Source: an uncultured Erysipelotrichaceae bacterium (lineage in GTDB: Bacteria > Bacillota_I > Bacilli_A > Erysipelotrichales > Erysipelotrichaceae). Taken from it: a stretch of 5,046 bases of DNA. The notes beneath the pieces are model-generated. The model was not told where the DNA came from. It made no database searches and was given only the letters and a program-made list of their open reading frames with translations. The translations under genes were made by a program, and so were the position numbers. Below are positions 1 to 5,046 of the stretch, piece by piece. Each line of letters starts with the position of its first letter. Position 1 is the first letter of the stretch. The stretch covers positions 1-5,046 of the forward strand of contig CACZNO010000023.1 of the NCBI GenBank assembly GCA_902782505.1. The letters are read 5' to 3'.

Positions 1-27
1 GCCTTCGAAATGATCAAAAACGACTGA
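1..27 (+). CDS. Possible C-terminal end of a convergent gene (partial)
   Basis: Frame 1 reads AFEMIKND and then TGA at 25-27. Only nine codons are visible, so neither the product nor the coding status can be established. Two things favour it: the stop falls in the left arm of the symmetric hairpin at 16-40, and that hairpin is followed on the plus strand by a T-rich run, as expected for a gene that shares a bidirectional terminator with the opposing HD gene. It may instead be non-coding downstream sequence. Confidence 0.25.
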   Translation, partial: AFEMIKND

Positions 28-40
28 ATCAGCCGTTTTT
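16..40. terminator. Bidirectional rho-independent terminator
   Basis: Two 12-base arms (16-27 and 29-40) surround a single central base. They are complementary except for one position that is a G-U wobble in the minus-strand RNA; the real loop would be about 3-5 bases. The arms end in A5 and T5, and on the plus strand the T run continues to position 42 and then TTCTTT, so each strand gets a U tract after a GC-containing stem. It contains the HD gene stop (TGA, 31-29 on the minus strand) and would end the ABC-F/HD transcript. Confidence 0.8.
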
Positions 41-574
41 TTCTTTCATCAGATTTTCGAACAGTTCCAGAAACTGTCTTTCCACGTCTTTCTCGTCTTC
101 CCGGTGCGGACGAATCTCGGCCTGCAGTTTCCGATACCGGTCGTTCAGTTTTTCCGGCATGATTTCCAGAAACTCCAGCGACAACATATCATCGTCGATC
201 TCAAAGACTTTTTCCCGTTCGTCTTCGGTCAATCCCGAACCCAGGTATTTTTCCATGATCGCGTCAAACAGCCGGTCCTCGATCGGAAGATACTCCGGCA
301 ATAAAGCCTTGATCGGTCTTGTCACATCGGATACGTACGCTTCCGCAGCGTCATGTAACAGACACCCCAGCTGTACCCGGACGGAATGATTGCGCGCTTT
401 CGCCTCTAAGGCGCACGCAAGAGAATGCTGGGCAACGGTATAAAAGTACTTGAAATGTCCGTTCGCCCGGCACAGTAACGACAGGGAATGCGCGATATCC
501 CGGATCTCGATCTGCGACGGATCCGGATCGGTCGGGGTGAAATGAATGCCGGAATACGTGGTGATATAACTCAT
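29..574 (-). CDS. HD-domain phosphohydrolase, YfbR-like
   Basis: This is a 181-residue soluble protein of the HD metal-dependent phosphohydrolase superfamily, resembling the YfbR 5'-deoxynucleotidase branch. Visible metal-site motifs are AQHS (H50), the HD pair in LLHDAAE (H74, D75, with E78 following) and a later acidic stretch EIDDD (D127-D129) that can supply the last ligand. The SDVTRPIK segment after the HD pair matches the position of GDLPTPVK in E. coli YfbR. By family, the likely reaction is removal of phosphate from (deoxy)nucleoside monophosphates, but the substrate is inferred and not readable here. There is no signal peptide or membrane segment. The ATG overlaps the ABC-F stop (ATGA, 571-574) and is preceded by GAAGG 6 bases upstream, so translation is probably coupled to the ABC-F gene. 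The gene ends inside its terminator. The family call is firm; the substrate is unsure. Confidence 0.88.
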   Translation of the reverse strand: MSYITTYSGIHFTPTDPDPSQIEIRDIAHSLSLLCRANGHFKYFYTVAQHSLACALEAKARNHSVRVQLGCLLHDAAEAYVSDVTRPIKALLPEYLPIEDRLFDAIMEKYLGSGLTEDEREKVFEIDDDMLSLEFLEIMPEKLNDRYRKLQAEIRPHREDEKDVERQFLELFENLMKEKNG

Positions 575-2118
575 AAGGCACCTTCTTTCTTCTTCAAGCC
601 TTCCTTCGTCAGTTCATAAATCTGATCGGGAACTTCGGCCAGGAATCTTCGGTCATGCGATACCGCAATGATTGCGCCGGGGAATTCCTTCAAAACTTCC
701 CGGATCACCGGAGCGGACAACGGGGAAAAGTTCCGGGTCGGCTCATCTAACAATAACACATCCGCCTCGTCCAATACCATCTTCAACAGAAACACCTTCG
801 CTTTCTGCCCGCCGGAAAGCTCCCGGATCGCGTGATCCATTTCATCCGTGGTGTATTTCATGGCGCCGAGGCACTTGCGCACCTTGGTGATTTTTTCCGT
901 CGTGCGTTCCGGGGCGAGATATTCTACCGGCGTTTTCTCCATTTCCAGAAGATCTTCGTAATTCTGGGGCATATACGCCGCACGGAGATCTTTCCGGTCT
1001 TTCAGTTCCTCCCGGATCTTTTTCAGAAGCGTCGTCTTCCCGGAACCGTTTTTTCCGATGATACAGACCTTGCGCGGTCCCCGCACAAACAGTTCGATGT
1101 TCTTCGCCAGAACCCTTTCCTCTCCCGGCGTGCGCAATTCGTCCAGCCGGAAATCCAGAACCGTTTTTCCTTCCGGGACCGGTTGGGAATTCTCGAAGTG
1201 AAACAGGATCGCCTCTTCCTTTTCCGGAACGTCGGTCATGTTTTCGCGTTCCCGTTCAAACCGTTTTTCCATCGATTTGACCGAACGCATCTTCTTTTTC
1301 AAAAGGAACCCGCCGTGAGGATCCTGGCGGCTGACCGAACGCAGGTCGTGTTCGACTTTCTGCTGGATACGGCGGAATTTCTCCATCCGGATCTTTTCTT
1401 CCCGCCGGTCCGATCTCGCCATCATCATCTGCCGGTCAAACAGATCTTCCCGGCGTTTCACATATTCCGCATACGATACGTTCATCACCGTGATCCGGGA
1501 TTCCGTCTTGCGCTTGAACAATTCCATGTGCACGATCCGGTTGGCAGTATTTTCCAACAACACCTCGTCATGCGAAATATACACGACGCCGGCCTTGGTA
1601 TCACGGATCAGTTTTTCCATCCACTCCAATGTTGCGATATCCAGATCGTTGGACGGTTCATCCAGCAGGAACACCGTCGGCATCGACGCCAGGATCCGGG
1701 CCGTTTCGATTTTGAGCTTTTCGCCGCCCGAAAAAGAACCGAGACGCCTCTCATCGTAAAACACTTCCGGATCCAATCCGCATTTACGCCCCAGTTCCGC
1801 GATTTCCGCGGGATTCATCTCCGTAAAGAGACGTTCCTCCGTCATATACGCATAGACGGTTTTTTCTTTGTCCTCCGCGCTTAATTCCTGCGGCAGATAC
1901 CCGAGCCTTTCCCGGCCCGCAAGACGTTTGCCGTGCACTTCCGCGTAATCCTCGACCAGTGCGGGATCGTACATCCACTTCAGCAAGGTCGATTTCCCGT
2001 TGCCCTCTTCCCCGATCAGGGCGATTTTATCTCCCGGGTGTACGGTCAGAGAAAATCCGTCCGCCAGCACCCGCAGGTCTTTTTTATAGATAATTCTGCA
2101 ATCTTCGATTTGAAACAT
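571..2118 (-). CDS. ABC-F family ATPase, probable ribosome-protection type
   Basis: This 515-residue protein has two ABC ATPase domains and no membrane segment, so it is not a transporter subunit; ABC-F proteins act on the ribosome. NBD1 has Walker A GEEGNGKST (36-44), signature SFSGGE (128-133), Walker B ending LLDEP (E154) with a normal NDLD D-loop, and switch H183. NBD2 has Walker A GKNGSGKTT (355-363), signature LSGGQ (434-438), Walker B LLLDEP (E459) and switch H487. A charged helical linker (about 205-310, rich in K/R/E) matches the P-site tRNA interaction motif region. Only about 50 residues separate the NBD1 Q-loop (LPQE, 75-78) from the signature, so the Arm insertion of EttA/Uup-type proteins is absent, as in Vga/Lsa/Msr-type antibiotic-resistance proteins. 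The start is set by GGAGG at 2125-2129, 6 bases before ATG. An attenuator-like leader precedes it. ABC-F is near certain; a resistance role is inferred and no specific subfamily is claimed. Confidence 0.93.
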   Translation of the reverse strand: MFQIEDCRIIYKKDLRVLADGFSLTVHPGDKIALIGEEGNGKSTLLKWMYDPALVEDYAEVHGKRLAGRERLGYLPQELSAEDKEKTVYAYMTEERLFTEMNPAEIAELGRKCGLDPEVFYDERRLGSFSGGEKLKIETARILASMPTVFLLDEPSNDLDIATLEWMEKLIRDTKAGVVYISHDEVLLENTANRIVHMELFKRKTESRITVMNVSYAEYVKRREDLFDRQMMMARSDRREEKIRMEKFRRIQQKVEHDLRSVSRQDPHGGFLLKKKMRSVKSMEKRFERERENMTDVPEKEEAILFHFENSQPVPEGKTVLDFRLDELRTPGEERVLAKNIELFVRGPRKVCIIGKNGSGKTTLLKKIREELKDRKDLRAAYMPQNYEDLLEMEKTPVEYLAPERTTEKITKVRKCLGAMKYTTDEMDHAIRELSGGQKAKVFLLKMVLDEADVLLLDEPTRNFSPLSAPVIREVLKEFPGAIIAVSHDRRFLAEVPDQIYELTKEGLKKKEGAL

Positions 2119-2124
2119 ACAATT

Positions 2125-2129
2125 CCTCC
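2125..2129 (-). promoter_or_regulatory. Ribosome binding site of the ABC-F gene
   Basis: GGAGG lies 6 bases before the ATG at 2118. It begins only 9 bases after the terminator hairpin (last paired base 2139), so it lies downstream of the U tract and is not part of the stem. This favours control by transcription termination over direct masking of the ribosome binding site. Confidence 0.8.
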
Positions 2130-2132
2130 GTT

Positions 2133-2172
2133 AAATAAAATGTCTGCCTTCCTCATGCGGAAAACAGACATT
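2133..2172 (-). terminator. Terminator hairpin in the ABC-F leader (attenuator)
   Basis: On the minus strand, arms 2172-2159 and 2152-2139 form a continuous 14-bp stem (12 Watson-Crick pairs and two G-U wobbles) with a 6-base loop GCATGA. The U-rich run TTTTATTT (2140-2133) follows. It lies after the promoter and before the ABC-F gene, so it would stop transcripts in the leader unless its 5' arm is captured by 2197-2206. No other terminator is visible after the upstream flavoprotein gene, so it may also end that operon. Confidence 0.75.
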
Positions 2173-2206
2173 GTGATTTCGATCATAGATTCGGTTCGTC
2201 CATTTT
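2161..2206 (-). promoter_or_regulatory. Putative antiterminator pairing
   Basis: On the minus-strand RNA, AAAAUGGACG (2206-2197) can pair without a gap to UGUCUGUUUU (2170-2161), giving 10 bp of which three are wobbles. The second segment is most of the terminator 5' arm, so this helix excludes the terminator. The first segment is also the partner of the upstream ORF, so the two upstream pairings exclude each other. The helix is only moderately stable on paper. Confidence 0.5.
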
Positions 2207-2267
2207 GCGCACGAGGAAAAATGGATAGTTTTCGCAAATTTCCTCTTCTTTTACAAAACGAACGAAT
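2189..2267 (-). promoter_or_regulatory. Long-range leader stem pairing the upstream ORF with the antiterminator segment
   Basis: On the minus-strand RNA, AUUCG (2267-2263) pairs with CGAAU (2193-2189), UUCGU (2262-2258) with ACGAA (2199-2195), and UUUG (2257-2254) with CAAA (2207-2204). That is 14 Watson-Crick pairs with a 1-base and a 4-base bulge on the 3' side. The 5' strand is codons 3-7 of the small ORF, so a ribosome stalled there would break the stem. The enclosed sequence forms its own perfect 7-bp hairpin, GAGGAAA (2245-2239) with UUUCCUC (2219-2213). Confidence 0.65.
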
Positions 2268-2274
2268 TTCTCAT
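2251..2274 (-). CDS. Upstream leader peptide MRNSFVL
   Basis: ATG AGA AAT TCG TTC GTT TTG TAA encodes a 7-residue peptide in the ABC-F leader. Support for translation is moderate. GTGAT lies 3 bases before the ATG, in the register of the distal part of the AGGAGGTGAT consensus. A stronger AGAAAGG (2306-2300) sits upstream, separated by a small hairpin that would shorten the effective spacing to about 10 bases. Codons 3-7 form the 5' strand of the long-range leader stem, which ties the ORF to the switch. By analogy with erm and ABC-F leaders, its role would be to sense ribosome stalling and not to make a functional peptide. Confidence 0.55.
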   Translation of the reverse strand: MRNSFVL

Positions 2275-2305
2275 CTTATCACGTCACATCGAAGATGCGC
2301 CTTTC

Positions 2306-2341
2306 TTTGTTAATGATAACAGAATTTACGGTCTCTTTCAA
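2306..2341 (-). promoter_or_regulatory. Sigma-A-type promoter for the ABC-F/HD operon
   Basis: On the minus strand, -35 TTGAAA (2341-2336) and -10 TATCAT (2318-2313) are separated by exactly 17 bases; each differs from consensus at one position. TGT directly before the -10 gives an extended -10 (TGn). Transcription would start near the A at about 2306. The promoter begins 8 bases after the flavoprotein stop codon, so the ABC-F block has its own start. Confidence 0.75.
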
Positions 2342-2349
2342 CGAAACGC

Positions 2350-2967
2350 CTACCGGATAAAATGGGTTGAAATACGGGGTTCCTTTTCCGGAAGGCCGTA
2401 TTTTTCTTTTCCGAGGGCAATACTCTTGATTAAGAAACTCATATTGCGGGCCAAGGTACGGACGGTCTGTAAGCCTTCTCCGTCCTTTTCCGCATCGCCT
2501 TTGGCTAAGCCATGCACGCTGTTCCAGTACTGGCTGGACGCTACCGGCATCCCCGAAATCGTAAAGTACTTGTTGAGTTCATCAAACGTCGCCGAGCACC
2601 CGCCGCGTCTGGCTATTGCGAGTGCTGCGCCGACCTTCATCGTCTTATCGAAGGACGTGCTGTAGAACAGGCGGTCCAAAAGAGCCACAAGCGTCGCGTT
2701 GGCCGATCCGTAATATACCGGCGAGGCAGCGACTAATCCGTCTGCCTCTTTGAATTTCGGGGCGATTTCGTTCACCGCGTCATCGAAGACGCATTTACCG
2801 GTTTTCGCACAGGTTCCGCACGCGATACAACCGCGGATCGCTTTCTGTCCGACCTGCACGACTTCCGTTTCGATACCTTCTTCCCTGAAGATTTTTACCA
2901 TTTCCTCCAGCGCGAGAGAAGTGTTTCCGCCGATGCGCGGACTGCCGTTTATAAGCAGTACTTTCAT
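2350..2967 (-). CDS. Iron-sulfur flavoprotein / NADPH-dependent FMN reductase family
   Basis: This 205-residue flavodoxin-fold protein starts MKVLLINGSPR. The GSPRxGGNT loop (8-16) is the FMN-phosphate site of this family, and PVYYGS (83-88) is the conserved flavin-side loop. The compact cysteine motif CxxCxxCx5C (C47, C50, C53, C59) is complete. In the archaeal iron-sulfur flavoprotein (Isf) this motif binds a 4Fe-4S cluster, so a cytoplasmic electron-transfer or flavin/quinone reductase role is likely; the partner is unknown. The frame stays open upstream to an ATG at 3060, but I chose 2967: it has AGGAG 7 bases upstream (2975-2979), begins exactly at the first beta strand, and avoids a basic 31-residue extension overlapping tldE. 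The ATG follows the tldE stop by 2 bases, so the two are probably co-transcribed and coupled. The family call is firm; the cluster is inferred from the motif. Confidence 0.88.
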   Translation of the reverse strand: MKVLLINGSPRIGGNTSLALEEMVKIFREEGIETEVVQVGQKAIRGCIACGTCAKTGKCVFDDAVNEIAPKFKEADGLVAASPVYYGSANATLVALLDRLFYSTSFDKTMKVGAALAIARRGGCSATFDELNKYFTISGMPVASSQYWNSVHGLAKGDAEKDGEGLQTVRTLARNMSFLIKSIALGKEKYGLPEKEPRISTHFIR

Positions 2968-2969
2968 GT

Positions 2970-4295
2970 TTATTCTCCTGCTACGGCGCATTCGCCGAAA
3001 TAGATGCTGGGGGCTGCGATCGAACGGTAGCTCCATTCCAGATCGTTTCCGACCGCGCACACTTTCTTCATGAGGTCTAAGAAGTTTCCTGCGACCGTCA
3101 CCAGGGTAACGCTGCGGTCAAACTTGCCGTCTTTGATCCAATAGCCGGAACTCTGCAGGGAGAAATTCGTGGTGACAAAATCAATGCCCGCGTGTAATCC
3201 CTGTAAAGACGTGATCACGTAACCTTCCTTCATCTCCGCACACAATTCCTCGAGGCTCTTTTCGCCCGGCACAATGTACAGATTCATCGGGCTCACGCCG
3301 ACCACGGACGCGTAACTGCGCTTAAATCCGTTTCCGGTGCTTTCGGTGTGCATCCGCTCCGCGCTCTTCGTATTGTGCAGCATTTCCTTGAATACGCCGT
3401 CCTTCACTAAGACCTTCGTCTTCGTCGGACATCCTTCGTCATCGTAATTCGCCAGAGATGCCGCGTCCTGATTTCGCGGATCGTCGATCAGCGTCACGTT
3501 TTCCGCAAAGATTTTTTCTCCGAGACGGTCCTTCAAAGGCGAAATGCCCTTTCCGATCAGATCTCCGGAGAACAAGCCCGTAAACACGTTCAGAAGATCG
3601 GTCATGACGCTTTGTTCGAAAATGACCGGATAGGTGCCGCTGGGGATGGGGGCAGCGCCGAACTGACGCAGAACATTGTCACAGAGTTTTTTGATAAACG
3701 GTCCTTTATCAAACGTTTCCGGATCGTGCACCAGCGTGATCTCGAAGCCGTTCTTGACTTCTTTGCCGTCCATGGCGGCAGCGCCGGCGACCATTCCCTG
3801 GAAACTTCCCGTATCTTCGACTTTCATGCCGTAGGAATTCGTGATTTCCCGGCGGTTGGTCTCCCCGATCCACTCCAGCATCGTCACCTGTACGATCCGC
3901 GGATCATACGCCAGAATCGCTTCTTCGGTTTCCTTCAGGATTTCCTTAATTTTATCCGCCGAAGGTTTTTTCCATACTGTCAAAGACGCGGTTTCTTCCG
4001 TTTTTTCCGGTTTGCGGATGCGCACGGCATCTTCGGAAGTAATCGATGCCGCCTGTTCCTTCATGGCGCGAAGAGTTTCCTCCATCCGTTCATCGGACGG
4101 GTCTTCGGTTGCCATATTCGCCATTTTCCCGCCGATGACGCCGCGGAACGAAGTACCGTTTACCCTCGAAGTCACGTAGGAACTCATCTCGTGCTGATAC
4201 CACTCCACCTTGATTTCTTCACTGACTGCCTGATAGATTTCAAAACTTTCAAATCCCTCTTCCAGTGCAGTTTTGATCCATTTTTCCTTATTCAT
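2970..4295 (-). CDS. tldE: TldE/PmbA metalloprotease subunit (non-catalytic)
   Basis: This 441-residue protein is near full family length and is the partner of TldD in the TldD/TldE protease. In E. coli that complex is a heterodimer that trims unfolded or modified peptides, including the microcin B17 precursor and the CcdA antitoxin. It has no HExxxH zinc motif, as expected for the E subunit. Family-like segments include PSGTYPVIFEQ (218-228), which occupies the position of the TldD segment before the zinc site, YDDEG (284-288), GLHAGIDFVT (366-375), and the C-terminal VAGNF (401-405). The start is supported by AGGAGG (4309-4304), 8 bases before ATG. It overlaps the end of tldD by 8 bases in a different frame, with the ribosome binding site inside the last tldD codons. 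No signal peptide is seen. The native substrate cannot be told from the sequence. Confidence 0.92.
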   Translation of the reverse strand: MNKEKWIKTALEEGFESFEIYQAVSEEIKVEWYQHEMSSYVTSRVNGTSFRGVIGGKMANMATEDPSDERMEETLRAMKEQAASITSEDAVRIRKPEKTEETASLTVWKKPSADKIKEILKETEEAILAYDPRIVQVTMLEWIGETNRREITNSYGMKVEDTGSFQGMVAGAAAMDGKEVKNGFEITLVHDPETFDKGPFIKKLCDNVLRQFGAAPIPSGTYPVIFEQSVMTDLLNVFTGLFSGDLIGKGISPLKDRLGEKIFAENVTLIDDPRNQDAASLANYDDEGCPTKTKVLVKDGVFKEMLHNTKSAERMHTESTGNGFKRSYASVVGVSPMNLYIVPGEKSLEELCAEMKEGYVITSLQGLHAGIDFVTTNFSLQSSGYWIKDGKFDRSVTLVTVAGNFLDLMKKVCAVGNDLEWSYRSIAAPSIYFGECAVAGE

Positions 4296-5046
4296 TGGCT
4301 GTACCTCCTACCGTAATGGAAGATACCCGCAAAGCCGGCTGACCGACGTCCGTCGGAATACTGCCGCTTGACGCGCCGCACATTCCCTGTCCGGTTGCCA
4401 GGTTCTTGCAGACCTTGTCGATGTTCAGAAGGATCTCCTGCCCGGTGCCGATCAGCATCGCACCCTTGACCGGATACGCGATCTTTCCGTTTTCGATGAG
4501 ATATCCCTCCAGCACCGAGAAATTGAATTCCCCGGTCTGCGGGTTGACGCTTCCGCCGCCCATCTTTTTCGCGTAGAGACCTCTTTCGATTCCTTCGAAC
4601 AGTTCTTCGAATTCCGCGTCTCCCGGCAGAATGAAGGTGTTGGTCATACGGGATGTCGGCTCAAATTTGTACGACTGACGGCGGGAACTCGAGGTGGATT
4701 CCTCGCCCATCCGCCTTCCGTTCAGACGGTCGATCATATACGATTTCAAAATGCCGTGGTCGATCAGTACGCGGCGTTTCTGGAAATTTCCTTCGTCGTC
4801 GATATTCTGGGATCCCCAGGCATTCGGAATCGTGCCGTCGTCCACGGCGCTGACGCATTCCGCCGCGATCTTCTGTCCGATTTTGCCGCAGAAAACGCTC
4901 TGGTTGCGGGAAATCACGCTGGCTTCCAGCGCATGTCCGCAAGCTTCATGGAAGATGACGCCTCCGAATCCGTTATCGATGATGACCGGCATTTTTCCGC
5001 TCGGGCAATCCTTCGCGGAAAGGTTCACGATCGCAATGCGCGCCGC
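4288..5046 (-). CDS. tldD: TldD metalloprotease catalytic subunit (5' end missing)
   Basis: The frame is open to the right edge, so these 252 residues are the C-terminal part of a protein that is usually about 450-480 long; roughly 200 N-terminal residues lie outside. A GTG at 5028 is internal, not a start. Numbering from the edge, the zinc motif HEACGH supplies H33 and H38 with catalytic E34, and C223 in GMCGASSG matches the distal Cys ligand known in TldD. IDDEG (82-86) and the C-terminal IPTDVGQP and VGGTA segments are also typical. The catalytic site therefore looks intact. It forms the active protease with the TldE encoded immediately downstream, with an 8-base overlap. The promoter is not in the window. 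Confidence 0.93.
   Translation of the reverse strand, partial: AARIAIVNLSAKDCPSGKMPVIIDNGFGGVIFHEACGHALEASVISRNQSVFCGKIGQKIAAECVSAVDDGTIPNAWGSQNIDDEGNFQKRRVLIDHGILKSYMIDRLNGRRMGEESTSSSRRQSYKFEPTSRMTNTFILPGDAEFEELFEGIERGLYAKKMGGGSVNPQTGEFNFSVLEGYLIENGKIAYPVKGAMLIGTGQEILLNIDKVCKNLATGQGMCGASSGSIPTDVGQPALRVSSITVGGTANE

Larger units (their letters stand above)
2119..2306 (-). ncRNA. Regulatory 5' leader (putative ribosome-mediated attenuator) of the ABC-F gene
   Basis: This roughly 190-nt untranslated leader runs from the predicted transcription start (about 2306) to the ABC-F ATG. In order it contains: a small hairpin (arms 2294-2299 and 2285-2290, 6 bp with one wobble); a 7-codon ORF (2274-2251); a long-range stem pairing that ORF with 2189-2207 and enclosing an inner 7-bp hairpin (2239-2245 with 2213-2219); a terminator hairpin (2139-2172); and the ABC-F ribosome binding site. 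The 2197-2206 segment can pair either with the ORF or with the terminator 5' arm. These exclusive pairings are the core of an attenuation switch. The helices were found by eye and no folding energy was calculated. Confidence 0.68.

Noticed and set aside
832..1884. 350-codon open frame on the plus strand
   Set aside because: It lies entirely antisense to the ABC-F gene. Its product is dominated by F, R, H and Q, the mirror of K/E-rich codons on the other strand, and shows no domain.
2183..2203. Second short leader ORF (MDEPNL)
   Set aside because: It has no ribosome binding site upstream, and its start lies in the segment better explained as the antiterminator strand.
2046..2237. 63-codon minus-strand frame starting TTG in the ABC-F leader
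   Set aside because: The GAGG before it is only 4 bases from the TTG. The frame runs through the terminator hairpin into the ABC-F gene out of frame and resembles no known protein. A regulatory role cannot be fully excluded.
1933..2313. 126-codon plus-strand frame crossing the leader
   Set aside because: It is antisense to the ABC-F start and to a structured leader, with no promoter or ribosome binding site noticed on that strand.
2119..2349. Riboswitch or T-box in the ABC-F leader
   Set aside because: I saw no T-box consensus or known metabolite aptamer core; the short ORF and competing stems fit translation-sensing attenuation better.
2968..3060. 31-residue N-terminal extension of the flavoprotein starting at an ATG at 3060
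   Set aside because: It is highly basic and unlike the family, overlaps tldE, and the internal ATG at 2967 has a well-spaced AGGAG and begins the flavodoxin fold.
3612..4316. 234-codon open frame on the plus strand
   Set aside because: It is antisense to tldE, with the same F/R/H-biased shadow composition and no recognisable motif.

Overview
The window carries five leftward (minus-strand) genes in two transcription blocks. From the right edge they are tldD (5' part missing), tldE/pmbA and an iron-sulfur flavoprotein (Isf-like), then a 231-base gap, then an ABC-F ATPase and an HD-domain phosphohydrolase. The strong AGGAGG-type ribosome binding sites, the Firmicutes-like protein sequences, the roughly 50% GC content and the tightly overlapping genes suggest a Bacillota (Clostridia or Erysipelotrichia-like) chromosome. 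I cannot name the genus. No mobile element, CRISPR array, tRNA or rRNA was seen.

Right block (2350-5046): tldD and tldE overlap by 8 bases. The flavoprotein starts 2 bases after the tldE stop, and its ribosome binding site lies inside the last tldE codons. TldD keeps the HExxxH zinc motif and the distal Cys ligand; TldE lacks the zinc motif, as expected for the non-catalytic partner. The block looks like one operon whose promoter lies outside the window.

The gap (2119-2349) is the most interesting part. On the minus strand it has a good sigma-A-type promoter with an extended -10. A roughly 190-base leader follows, holding a 7-codon upstream ORF (MRNSFVL). The end of that ORF pairs with a downstream segment, and that segment can alternatively pair with the 5' arm of a 14-bp terminator hairpin just before the ABC-F ribosome binding site. 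This is the layout of ribosome-mediated transcription attenuation, as known upstream of antibiotic-resistance ABC-F and erm genes. It suggests the ABC-F gene is induced when ribosomes stall.

Left block (29-2118): the ABC-F protein has two ATPase domains, a basic helical linker and no Arm insertion, the architecture of ribosome-protection ABC-Fs. Its stop codon overlaps the start of the HD phosphohydrolase gene (ATGA), so the leader would control both. The block ends in a near-symmetric terminator at 16-40 that contains the HD stop codon. On the other strand the same element contains the stop of a possible convergent gene cut by the left edge.
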